Under the pieces are notes generated by a model. It made no database searches. It had not been told where the DNA came from and saw only the letters and a list, made by a program, of their open reading frames with translations. A stretch of DNA of 64,000 nucleotides. Source: Rhypophila decipiens. Its lineage: Eukaryota; Ascomycota; Sordariomycetes; Sordariales; Naviculisporaceae. Below are positions 1 through 12,200 of this stretch, in pieces. Position 1 is the stretch's first letter. Each line of letters opens with the position of its first letter. The stretch is taken from contig MU858078.1 in the NCBI GenBank assembly GCA_033297075.1, positions 124,001 through 188,000 of the forward strand. The letters are read 5' to 3'. The position numbers were made by a program, and so were the translations under genes.

Positions 1-3000
1 TATCCACGCTGATTGGAGCCGCTGTCAATTGTGCATGCAAAAGTCGGCGACTGCCTGCACACTCGCTGGCTTGTCCGAGCTTTAGCCATTAGCGGGTCCA
101 ACCCCCACGATTTCCCGCGCCGGGTCCACCGAGACACCAGATTTTCCAGGCTGGCAAGCTCGCTGGGACTTGTCACCTTCTTTCCATCTTCACAACTGCC
201 CACTGCACCCCGCGACGCAAGCAACCAGGACATGTTTTTTGTGGTTTTCGAAATTAACGCAGCGGGGTTTCTGAGAGTCGCGGCATGCTACTGTCGACTT
301 ACCGGCCTCGAATGGCTCCGGTACTGGCTGGCTCAAGTGTCAGATGATTTGCAGAGACTGCAGCCCAGCCTTAACTACCCCGCCATCGTGAGAAAATTAC
401 CTGACAGCAACACATCGGAGCTCCTGGACCTGCCGCAACAGCGCTAGGCCGGGGCTGGAGAATGGGGGTCTTCTTCGGTCGGCTGGGTGTGGGTGGCCCG
501 GTGGCGGAGTAATCGCGATCCCAAATCCCAAGCCAAGACCTTGGAAGCCCGGCCGAAGCCTCCGTGGAACAAATCCCTGAGTGCTGACTGGACCAGAAAT
601 TCATGATGGACACAGCACCACCCACCCCTCTTGTTGGATTTAACCGACCCAACCTCCAGGTAAAAATGAGAAAAAGGGGGCAAGCTATCGAAGCGCAAGG
701 AAGAGGATTCGGCCAACGCAAACTCATCAGCAGGATTTTCTCTTCAACTTGATTCATGATAGATGGTGAGTTGGTTTCTTTGGTCATGAATGGAACTCTG
801 TAAAGTGCTTGGAAGCGAGTGACATCATGTTCAAGGACAAGCGAATCGTTGACAAAACCCGCCAATCAGGACGCTGGTAAGCCTGCCGTTATTGCTTGGT
901 CGAGTCTCGTTCAGCTTCCATGGCGAAGCAGAATTGCCGTGGCATGCGCTCGTGTTTGCTGAAGCGAGAGGCTAAAAGGAAGGGCCGAAGATTATACGAT
1001 GATTAACAATAGGCCAAACATCCGTATATGTCCGCAATCCTGCGGCCTCCAGATGATGTCAATTGCATTTGGTGGATCTATTCCCCCTTTTCGGAGACGA
1101 TTCTGAGGCCTTTTCCAGGCAACCCCCAAGCAAAAGATAGTGGGTAGTCGGCTACTCCGCTGCTCAAATACAAACTGATCGGCGCTGTGGGGAGAGGATA
1201 AATGGCCCGTCGTGCCCGTTCATGTTCACAACGGACACTCCTTTCCAGGTAATCCGGCCTCTTTACCCCACGAGACTCCATCGTCGGGACTGGCCTCCAC
1301 CGCCGTAGAGATGTTGTCTCCCCGACGATACCATCAACATCCCTGGACCAAAGCTGCGCAACAATGATGGCGCGTACCGGTACCGAGCGCGCCTATTTCC
1401 TTGCCCAGGTTACCCCATGGGCCCATACCATGCCGATAGCCGAGCGGGTACAGTACTCCATCCACCTGATGGTTGGGACTACCCCCCCTGTAGGCGGCGG
1501 CCCGTTATCGTTTCACTGCAGCTACCGAGAGTGGGTTTAATAACGGCATGCAAGCCATCGTCGCCCGACGCAGGTGGTAGACTCGGTGGTGGAAGGAGAC
1601 CGAAGAGTCTGAGACACGGATGGTCTCCATGGTGACGTGTCGATGGTTCGGATAAGTTGTCTGCTCTCCGTCTTCGCAATTGTGCTCCCGAGGAGGCCTC
1701 TACAAGACGGTTCCGTGATGAGATCGACGATCATGGCGAGAGATGGTCGGCACTGAGTCCATTCGACCTCTTATCTACCGTTTCGGCAGTTTGAACGGCA
1801 GACTGAAATACTATCAGTGAGCTAAATACTTTTCTCTTGAAGCACTTGTACGGCCCACTTCGGTCACCCGCCCGAGATATGCCGGCCTTTCTTGGATGAT
1901 CTCGATCTCCTGCTTCCGGGCACATCATGGGACACCAGATATGGTTCATCACTGCCAGACTTTGACAGAGGACAACTAATGACGGCTAGGGTGGTCTATC
2001 GGTGGCAGGGCATCCGGACCCGGTCCCATAGCATCTACGGACGGGTGCCGGGGAGTCTAACACGGACACAAACTACCGATATTACGTTCGGGTCACAATC
2101 CAGGTTCACCAGCCCCCTGTAAGTCTGTCTGTGGGTACCTTGTACTGCTTGCAATTTAGATGACGATGAGTGATGAAACGGTGTATCAACCTGAGAAACA
2201 TGACTGGACCACCAGTTACCTCTAGTGTACACCTTGATGACCTCGGCCTGGAAACTGCTGGTGAAAGTCCATTTACAGTCAAGCCATCTTCATCTTTCCC
2301 AGGCTCTGTCCATGCCAGAGCTCCGAGAGCGTGCTAGATTAGGCCAACCAGTCCTAGCAGCTGGGAGCTCTCTTGAAGCTTCCGACTTGAGCCAAGTAGA
2401 AGGTCCACATTAGTCACAATTCTTTGTACTCCCCAGACCTTCTCCGACTATACTGGGAGAGACATTGCCGACATGACATCCACCAGCCCGGTTCGGCCCG
2501 TCCCGCCCAACTACCTTGATCTTGCTGCAGTTCAGGGACTACCTGGACGTCGAAGAATGTGCTGGGTCATGCTACAAAGTAAAGTGGTAGAGGACCGTGT
2601 AAATCAACACTTGGGTTTGGAGTCTATATTTATGCGGCGGCCTTTTAAAGAGCTACAAACTCACAAGCGGAAAGGAAGAGCCTCTTGGATTTTTTTCCTC
2701 TTGCAAGCAACGAGAGACATCCATAAAGATACTGCCCAGGAAAGATTTGGTTCTTCCTCGGCAATCTACGGGTTACGCAGATCCACTTCTCAACAGCCCA
2801 AGTAGAGTGAAGCAGCAAAACATTACCTACAGCACATCTAGGGATAGGTCAGGTTTATAATCTCGCTCCCTTTATATAAGCTCCGCCCACTATAGATTTA
2901 CAATGTTCGTGCATACTGCGTGGTCAGTTTAAGACCGAGCTCAACTGCGAGCCCATAAGAAATAGATGAAAAGTCGGTCGGCTCTCAAAGCCCAACTCGG

Positions 3001-3558
3001 TGTGATGTTGTTTCTTGCTTTCTGAGTTAGCAAGGGTCCCCTCGTATCTGATCACCACGTTGAGATCTTCAGGGGTTGTTCCTTCCTCCCGCCAGCCACG
3101 ATACGCTCCTTCCCGTTCCTTCCCTCGCACTTCCTTCCAATCGGCGATAAGAGCAGGACTCGAGCCAATCACAGACATGTTTATGCTCGGACAATTGCGG
3201 TGCATAACGACCACATGTGCAAAAGCCGAGTGAAACCCCGAACTTGGAGTCAAGATGCCACTTTGTGAAGGCCAGGTCCTCCCGGAATGCTCGGATTCTT
3301 CATCGTTGATCAACACAATCTCGGTTTTTTTCGTCTTGATTGTCTTGTTGCAGTCAGAATCTGTCATGTTTGTTAGACTACAAAAGACTATCTTCCGCTC
3401 AAACCCCAGATCCAGTGCCTGGTATTCCCGGCCGGTTGCGGTTTTCTTGGTGGTTGGCGGGGATAACATCAAAGTTCCACAAAGATTCGGCTCCGACTTA
3501 CAGTACAAGACCCGATCAGGAACCGGGATATTCGTCAAACAAGCCAACATATTCTGCC
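1..3558. other. Left-edge region without a recognisable gene
   Basis: About 3.5 kb holding only short open frames on both strands, none with a recognisable domain or a convincing start and splice pattern. The longest (minus strand, about 2924-3550) overlaps the promoter and leader of the transcription factor and looks like chance. A TATA-like TATATAAG lies near 2873-2880, followed by an ATG at 2902 that opens only a nine-codon frame; it could belong to a long transcribed leader of the downstream regulator, but this is a guess. Confidence 0.5.
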
Positions 3559-6258
3559 ATGTCCGAGTCCGCCTCTGATCCCAGAGTCAAACACCGGCGG
3601 AGGCGCCCTGCCGTGTAGGTCACAAGACCCTTCATTAGGCTTTATATATCGACTGACGATGAATTCACACCTCATTCGACAGTTCCTGTACTCTCTGCCG
3701 AAAACGCAAGATTCGATGCAACCGAGATTCGCCGTGCAGTAACTGTGTTCGATCCAAGAATCCAACCTGTGTCTATGATGCATCCGTACAGCTCCCTCCT
3801 AGGCACAGTCCCGACTCCCCGTCGCAACTGCTACTACTGCCGTCTTCCCTGGCAGGTCGGTCCAGGTCCAACTCGAGTATCCATTCTGAAACGTCACCTG
3901 GAAGTACAAGCCACGCGAACTCGCTCCAGCTCTTATCCTCTAATTCGTCATCCAACCGAGATTTCGAGCTCGAGAAGTTGAGGAGCAAGGTCAGGCAATT
4001 GGAGCATCAGAAAAGCCTTCCGACTCAAACCGAGAGCAGCTCGCTGGTGGCTGTGAAGCAAAGCACTGAGACGACAACCTCAGAACTGGCCGGGACGTTC
4101 CATGTGCAGCATGAGAGCCGCCCCAATGACCAGCCGTCCAGATCCCGCATTGTCCATGACACGCGTGTATTCGGTCAGAGTCACTGGTCGAATGGGATCA
4201 TTCAGGTTAGGATGCGTCGTTTGGATACGACTAGTGTGGAAAAGAGAGCATGACTGACTTTGCAACAGTTCAGGGACATTTTCCAGGCAATGGAACCGAA
4301 CCTCCGTCAACAGCCCTCGCAAGCCGCTGCCTCCCTGCAAAAGTGTGAATCACTGGGGAGATTCATCAAGACACAAAGACTACCCCCGTGGCCGACCCCC
4401 TTAACCTCAGATTCCATACCAGAGCGGAGCATAGCGGATCAGTTGGTCGAGTGTTACCTTCAGTCGACCGAGACGATATACCGCATACTTCACATACCCA
4501 CCTTTCAAAAAGAGTACGAATCCGTGTGGAAATCCGAGTACAACAATGACACTGAGCGAGCCAGGGCCATTCAGGTTCAGCTCAAGCTGGTACTCGCTAT
4601 TGGGGCAGTCTCGTACGACGAGTCATTCTCGCTTCGGCCATCAGCACTCCGATGGGTTTACGAAGCCGAGACGTGGGCAGCCGAACCCAACATGAAACTC
4701 CGAGACAACATGCGGTACATACAAAACAGCATACTGCTGCTGATTGCTCGCGAGTTGGCCGGTGTGGGTGGCGACCTGATGTGGGTCTCTACCGGCTCAC
4801 TCGTCCGCACGGCCATGTACATGGGTCTTCATAGAGACCCAGCTCGTCTGCCCAACCGGTCTGCCCTAGATGGCGAAATTCATCGGAGGTTGTGGAACAC
4901 GATACTTGAGCTCTCGCTCTCAGCAAGTATGAGTTCGGGCGGCCCGGTACTTATATCTCTAGGTGACTTTGACACGGTCCCTCCAGGCAACTTTGACGAC
5001 GATCAGCTCATTATACCTGCTGGCAGCAACGGAGGGGCTGGTCCGGACCAGGCGGGCCATCACCAACAGCGCCCATTGCCTAGGTTGGAGGGGACCTGGA
5101 CAGAGACATCAGTCGCGTTGGCTCTTCGGCATACCTTCCCTCTCCGACTCGCCATCGCCAAGATTCTGAATGATCTCAGCGCATCCGGGACATACGAGGA
5201 GACGCTAAAGCTGGACGCCGAACTTAGATCGACATACAAGGTCTTGTGTCAAACGTTGCAGAGCTGTCAAGAATCCTCAAAAACAAGTGGCGGAAAAGCT
5301 GGTTTGTCTCAGTTTGCCTCTGGCTGGGTCGACTTTCACATGCAACGCTTTCTTTTGGCCCTCCACAGCCCCTTCTTTGGCCCGGGACTCAAAGAGACAA
5401 CCTACGCCTTCTCCAGAAAGGTAGTAGTGGAGACATCAGTCAAGATATGGAGGGCTGCGTATCCCGGTGTGTCCTCGTCGTCTGCTTCACAGATGTCATT
5501 GGACATGACCAGTCCACCAGACCAGAATGACTCGAATAGACAGCAAGTCAATCTTCTAGCTCGCCTGGCGATATGTGGATCTGGGTCTATCCGCACGGTG
5601 CCCCTGCTTGCTGCTGTGTCCATAGCCACCGAGCTCAGGACTCAGCTTCAGGAGGAGTCAACGTCTCTGGGACCGGTGTCGATCCGGCCGGATCTCCTTG
5701 CTGTTGTTCACGATGCAAAGGCATGGACAAGAAAGTGTCTCTCAGTGGGGGAGACCAATGTCAAGGCAGCTATGCTTTATAGCCTCATAGCTGCACAGAT
5801 TGATGGACTGATTCAGGGCCTCGGAAAGGAGGACCTTGCCCAGTTTCTCATAAGAGCTTCCGAAAAGGCAGGGGCCGAGGTGCTCGCAATATTGGAGCAA
5901 ACTGCGGCTGGTTTCTCGAGAGAAGGATACTCGACGGGGATTTCTTCGGGCATCAGTGGTGCTGGGACTGGCAGTGTTGATATGAACGGTGCGGCCGGTG
6001 CGTTGTACCTTGACGAGATGAGCTTGGGGAGTGATGTGAATGGTCCCAGTGGTGGCTTTATGGAGGGTTGGGACTTTATGGTGAGTCTTGGGCTTATTAC
6101 ATCTTGGAGTCACCATGTTAGGATGACGGCTAACTTTGACCAACTAGTACCAGATGCCAGAAACCATATTTGGCGGAGGAGGCGTTGTTGACGACGGAGG
6201 GATGATGCACGTGGAGCCTACCATGGGCTGGATGTTTCCCCAGGAAACGCAGCATTAA
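3559..6258 (+). CDS. Zn2Cys6 fungal-specific transcription factor
   Basis: Nuclear DNA-binding regulator of the fungal binuclear zinc-cluster class. I assemble four exons: 3559-3614, 3683-4205, 4269-6080 and 6148-6258 (833 aa). Introns have GTAGGT, GTTAGG and GTGAGT donors, AG acceptors, and CTGAC branch-like sites in the first two. Splicing restores a basic stretch followed by six cysteines at residues 21, 24, 31, 37, 40 and 48 (C-X2-C-X6-C-X5-C-X2-C-X7-C), the canonical zinc-cluster spacing. A Ser-rich linker and a short coiled coil (FELEKLRSKVRQLE, about residues 117-130) follow. The third exon carries the fungal-specific transcription-factor middle homology domain. The C-terminus is Gly- and Met-rich. 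The target genes cannot be read from sequence. It lies 26 kb from the polyketide cluster with several unrelated genes between, so a role there is not supported. The class is very likely; the exact start is fairly sure because it gives a typical basic N-terminus. Confidence 0.9.
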
Positions 6259-9200
6259 TAAATCTCGACTATAGATCGGATAGATGCCCTCGGGCGCTTA
6301 TTGACCAGCATCGCAAGACCTCAATCTCCTTCATCTCATGTCTCTCACCATTTAGTCTTTATGAGGTCCCTTCAGCTTCGGGACAGTTCATCTCATGTCA
6401 TTCCACCGTTAGTCACAGAATTGTAAGGCTGGTTCATACGCCGGTATTCGCTCCAACACAGGATCCGTCTCCCATCTCGCACTGGCGGAACCACCATCTT
6501 CGCAAAGACTTGGTATGGCCAAAACTCCCAGCCACAATGGAACACCAAAAGCCCAAAGGTCTCAGCATGAGTCCGTATGCTCATCATGTGAGACATTCTG
6601 CGTAAGAATCAATATAATGCATCGTCATCAGCCACATACTTGCTTGCCTGCCTATCTCGCTGCCTCTACCGTCACCTCTAAAGGTCGGATATGGTGTGGG
6701 AGACACGCAGGTATGAGGCGCTAGGGTAACGTAGGGTAGAATATGCACTGCAGTACCGAACTCGTCTCGTTATTGGAGAGCGGCCCGGCTTACCCTCCAC
6801 ACACACACACACACACACCGACACCACCATCAGGAGCACTACCGTGCCGACAAAGACGCCGATTATTCCGAGCTAGTCCATAGAAGACGGCCTTCGCAGA
6901 CGCTTTCTACCTGCCTACACTACATGGGCGGTTACATACGGACCTTACAGCGCATATAACCCCCAAGGTTTTCGACCCTTAATTTTGCACGACATATTGG
7001 GCTTCTGTCTGATTCGGTCCTCTCTATACCTTCTTGGATATACGCCACAGCCTCTTTGACCTTTTTGGATTGGGCTACCTGGTAAGATTTGGGTGACATT
7101 CACGAGTGCAGACAGTCTGACGAGAAAACAAAGATCGAAAGGAAAAGTCTAGATCCATGGAGGATTTCTTCTCTTTGCCGCGGAAGGCTCTTATGCTTGG
7201 ACACGTGGGAGCAGGCATTCATCTGCCTTTAGGCAGGACGTGGACTACCCTATCTCGGAAAGAGGACCAGTAGTCAATAGACTTCGCCTACCTCACGCGT
7301 CGACTGGAAATATCGCGCATATGCACGTCTTGGCCGATATGTGTCTGTATGCCAGCTGGTGCCTCCAAGAATGGACAATGAAAATAAAATGAGAAAGCGA
7401 AGCTGAGATGTGTAGAAAGAAAAACACAAAGGAAATAAGCAGGCAGCTGACATTACATGAAAGGACTTGGCCCCAACCAATACTTCAAGCCAACTCCGAT
7501 CGGGATGCTGACATGATGTGAGCTCAGAGTTGGTCTCGCACTTGACCCGAGCATTGGACAAATAACATTACAACTGAAGTGCTCATCGCATCTCATTGAG
7601 CACATTGTCCCCTAACCCTCGGAAGATATCTTATATCCTGCACGGTTCAATACGACTTGGATTGAACTGCCACCTCTATCTGATATTCCGCTGACATGAA
7701 GGCAATAACCATGAACCCAGTGCAGTGAGGGGTAAGGTCAACTTGCAACGTAATCGCAATGCTCTCATATCACCAAGACTGCAATGAAAAGGGGAAATGT
7801 TGCCGTCCAAGTAGGTAGTAATAAAGTAGTAGAAGCTTGTCTTGCGTGAAAGCTTATATGTGCCACGGAACCAGACTTTAGTATTTGGGGATGAACCGCT
7901 ACGAAGAGGCCTACCTACTTGGACTTATCTGCAGTAATGTTTATGAGAGTGCCTACCTATATCACCCCTAAGTGTTGCATCTTGTACATGTACTGGCCTA
8001 CATACAACGGTTCCTGGCAGCTTCTGCACACATCGTGTATGATTGCAAACATCCTTATCAGAAGACAAAGAAGGTAAGTATTAGCTGAAACAAGTGAGAG
8101 CCACGGTAAGTTGGATGAAGAATATAGCTCTTGTGCATTGCTGAGTGATGGAGAAAGAAAATAAGAAGCAATCGGATATTCAAATCCAGATGACCTTTAA
8201 TATCAGAATAATAGATCATTAGAATATTAGCCTAAGACATACTGTAAGCCTTGACAAGGCCGACTCTTCATGCTGCTTACTATATTGAGATACCTTTTCG
8301 ATATCCATCGTCTTGGGACGTTACTTTCAGTACGTATGGCTGGTGAGGTTTGATACAAAACTAATTTGACCTACTTATTTTCCAGTCCTCACATACCTGT
8401 CTTATTTACAAGTCCTACATGTACTTGATTCACTGTAAGTGACTTCTCTGCCTATAGGTAGGTAACTAATATTCTCCCGTGTTATACCAGAATTATAAGA
8501 GATCGGCCAGCACAAGAATGGAAAGTTTACTTAGGGATATTGTCAGATAGTCGGGGGATTTATTATCCTCCTTGCTTTAAATTTCCTCCGTTAACGTTTG
8601 TTTACTATGCATTAGGGCTCTTTGCTGATCACGAGGTAAAAAGGCTGGTCAGTTATTCTGGGCTGGATTGTAAGAACCCAACTTGAGGGCAATTACTAAA
8701 ACATAAGTGACCTTTCCTTCAGCCTATGGGCCCAGCAAGTTTTACGAAGATGAGATAATAATTGGTGGCTATCTTTAAGATGCTCTGCAAGAGGTCTGGT
8801 TTTACCTTTCTGCTTGGCAGGTCTCATATGAGCGGTGATCGGTGGGTTTGTCTGAGTCTATACAGGCAGGTCAAGACCATCTCCTTGTGATTACCTCGAA
8901 GCCAGTTAGTTGCGCGGGTGTGTTTGTTTGCCAGACAATGAACCAACCCCTTTATTCATCACAGGTGAGAAGAAAGGAAGGGCCACCATCCAGGGCCTGA
9001 AGCTGAGATTTAAACTTTGTCCTGCCTGGGGCTTAATCTCATTTGTGATGGGAGTCTGATCAGATGCCCAACTTGTAGTTTTCCAGCATTGGAAAACGGA
9101 GGACTCAATGGGCGTACTAGAACTTGACGAACACGAGCCTTTGTCTCAATTTTTTAAATTTCTGGATTCCGTTTGCCAAGTAGAACCATTTGCTGCTCAG

Positions 9201-12200
9201 ATATCTCTGCGAGGAGGACCGGGCTGTCTTGGCCCTCGGAGACTATACACTGATGTACGTCCTTGGGAGGTAGCTGTGGGCAGTACCGTAGAGTCCAAGA
9301 GGTACATACAAAAGTCCCTACTCAATTTCCGCGTAAAGGCAGCCCGCAGGCGCAACTTGTGGCTTTGAGAACCACCATTGGTAATTTTGTTGGCCTTGCA
9401 AAGAGAAGATGTGGAATCGTTGTTCATTACCATCAAGTTAGCTCTCTGTTTTCGGGACATATCAACCTCGCGCAGCTCAATGTCCATGTTCAAACCTCAA
9501 AGCACAGTGTCAGTTTGTTCAAGTTGCCCCTGAGAAAAGGGGGCGACTTGTGCACGTGATCCCCGGCAAGGTGTGGGAGATATTCCATAGCTTGTCATGC
9601 AAAACATTAGCCTTCATTCGCACCGAGTCTTGTCTTTACTCGGTGAGAGGCACCAAGCTTCATTGGGCAGGCACAAAGCGATAGCCCAGGTCCTTCTTTC
9701 CTCAGCGGACTTGATGCGATGGATATGTTCAATGCGCGAGATGGACCAAAGTACCCGTGCACTGCCGTGATATCGTCAGTCTACCATATGGACGTAAATC
9801 ATGACGGCCTCATTCTCCTATTTCCCCTCGTAGTCTTCCCGCCTCTTTAGCTCCGTGATCCGTGTCAACTAACGAACCTCGTTCGCCAAATATCATGGCA
9901 AACCAGGATCTTGCGAGCTTGGACCAGCTGCTTGACTCTAATCAGATTCTTGAATACCGGCCCCCTTGATTTCGGAATTCGGCCACGGGATGTGGGGACT
10001 ATCTTTGCTGAATCGGTGTCTAGCCCAACGAACTCGCAGTTGTTGGTTTGTTGCTCGGACCTCAATCACCGCATCGCCAACACTTTATAGTTCCTCTTGA
10101 ACGCGGAAAGAGGAGCGCACTGGCCCTTTTATTCTTACAGGTTTGCCTTCCTAATTATCTTGGCCGATTAACTAACTCCGGTTTAACAGTCGTTGGTTTA
10201 CAGGCCTGGAGACTGACAAGAGTCCGGTGGCGGTCGGTTTTGTGCTCGAGGCGGTTTAGCTTTATATGTAGCGAGCATGTCTGTGTGATGTGGTCTAGAC
10301 TTATCACTTCTTGGAGCATGCCGAAATTGACGCCATTCCCGGCTCTTGGGTTAGTTTCATCCCATCCAAACAGGAAGCCGTTGGCCGAAGGCGCCGAGAC
10401 CTCACTATCGCTGGCGTGCGTCCCGTTCGCAGTTGATCGCGCGCAAAACCACAATACCAAGACCTGTCCATATGCAATTATGCAGCCAATCACCCGCAGC
10501 ATCGAATATAGCAGGAGTTAATTACCCGTGCGCACCACTGGCGTGCGTCTCAGGGACTGCAGCGCGGACGACGAGAAGAAAGGAGCTTCTTCACCGCAGG
10601 TGACGCTGGCACTGACTGCTTGGCTGCTTGGCTGGGCCTCTGATATTGTCGAAAAGGAGGGTTACAGTCCATGGAGGCTCCTTTTCAATTCCGGGTTTCT
10701 TGAGCGGCGAGACTGCGTGCTCGGTCGTTGGGAGACTTTCATGTTGACAAAGATGGTGGCATCGCACGGGCCGTCCAATTCGCTAGCCCTGTCGGTACCA
10801 CTTTTCCCACGTGTAGGGTGGTGGGGCAGGCGTTGGGGTTGTAACCTCACATCGCTGAGTCGCTGGGCTTTGGAGCAAAGGAAAAAAAGGTTGAGACACT
10901 CCTGAAGAGTCCTTCTGTTGGAGATTGAGTGAGGGGAAAAGGCCCAGATCTTGGCCAGCAAGAAAGGGGACTCGGGGAGCCACCAAAATGCCACTCCCCG
11001 CCTTTTCTCTACAATGCCGAGACCTACCGGTGAACGGCTCTCTTGACTCAGGTGGACCGGTGGACCTCCTGTTGGAGATGGAGACCAATTTGAGCTCCAT
11101 TTGGGATCCCGATTGTCTGGTAGGCTGTCGGTGCATTGATGGAGTTGCCAGGTAATTTGCGAAATCGACGGGCTCTCGTGAGCAAGCTGAAGAACCATTT
11201 TAGCTGCCATCGAGTCAATTTGACAAGTTGACCGCAATAAAGTCAATTGATCGCAATGTTGCGCCGCCCCTCAATGCAGAGATGCGGCTCATGAAATCGC
11301 ATTTGCTGCTCAGCCAGTGAAAAAGGCTTCAGGGGAGCTCAACTAGGGACTAGCCTGGAAGTGGCCTGGGCTGACAGCTAGCCACAGTGCTCAATGAACC
11401 AATGTCAAGCAGCGGAAGGTTTCCATGCCGACCCGCCCGAAGGCCCGGGGACCGTGCGAGGATATCCTGACTTTTGAGCGTCTCCCATGTTTGCCATTCT
11501 GCGATCGCAGTAAACATTGCATTTGGCTGTTCTTCTTATCTTCTCGTCTTCGACTGTGCAATGGTTGTGGCGCTTTTCGGCGGTCTGCTTGACCCAGGTT
11601 ACAGGCTGTCTGTCTGGCTTCCACGCGGCATTCGCGACGGCTGCAGAGCCGAACGCCATGTCTTTAATGACGTGCCCCGCCTACGGATAGAGGACATGAA
11701 GATCTTTCCCGCGCTAGGCTTGGGTTACAAATAGCGATATTCATTCGACCTTTGCCGGCATTCAGTGCTGCTGCTCATGATGATCGTTTAAACGGTATGC
11801 AACTCTTACCGGAAGTGTGGTGATATTACCTGTTAATTACACAGAGGGTTCATGAGCTCATGACTTCATGTCGCTTTGGCTTCATAACAATTGTTTGCTG
11901 GACATCCGATGGCGGCGGTGAAACATTCGCAGGCATCCCGGCACCCAGCCACGCGAGGAGCGAGAAAAAGGAAAGAAACTCGCCGATTGACAAGTCAGAT
12001 CCGAATCGGTATTTGGTAGGCAATACGACAGTGACCGGTACCGACTTACCCAATCCTACCTCTCAGATTGACTTTTGGAGAATGAGCAAGTCTCCACTGA
12101 CCCCGAAGAGGTCGCAGCCGGGAAGCCTTGTTAAGGCCGAGTGTTGAGCGGGCGCTTGGAATTGGCTTCCCCTAACAGCAGAGCCCCGTGGGTACTCACC

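Noticed and set aside
13..447. 144-codon frame at the left edge
   Set aside because: Begins with a TTG-type start, has no recognisable domain and no splice support.
2924..3550. 208-codon minus-strand frame upstream of the transcription factor
   Set aside because: No domain, overlaps the regulator's promoter, and composition looks non-coding.
3559..6258. The Zn2Cys6 factor as regulator of the polyketide cluster
   Set aside because: It lies 26 kb away with at least seven unrelated genes between and no shared promoter feature seen.
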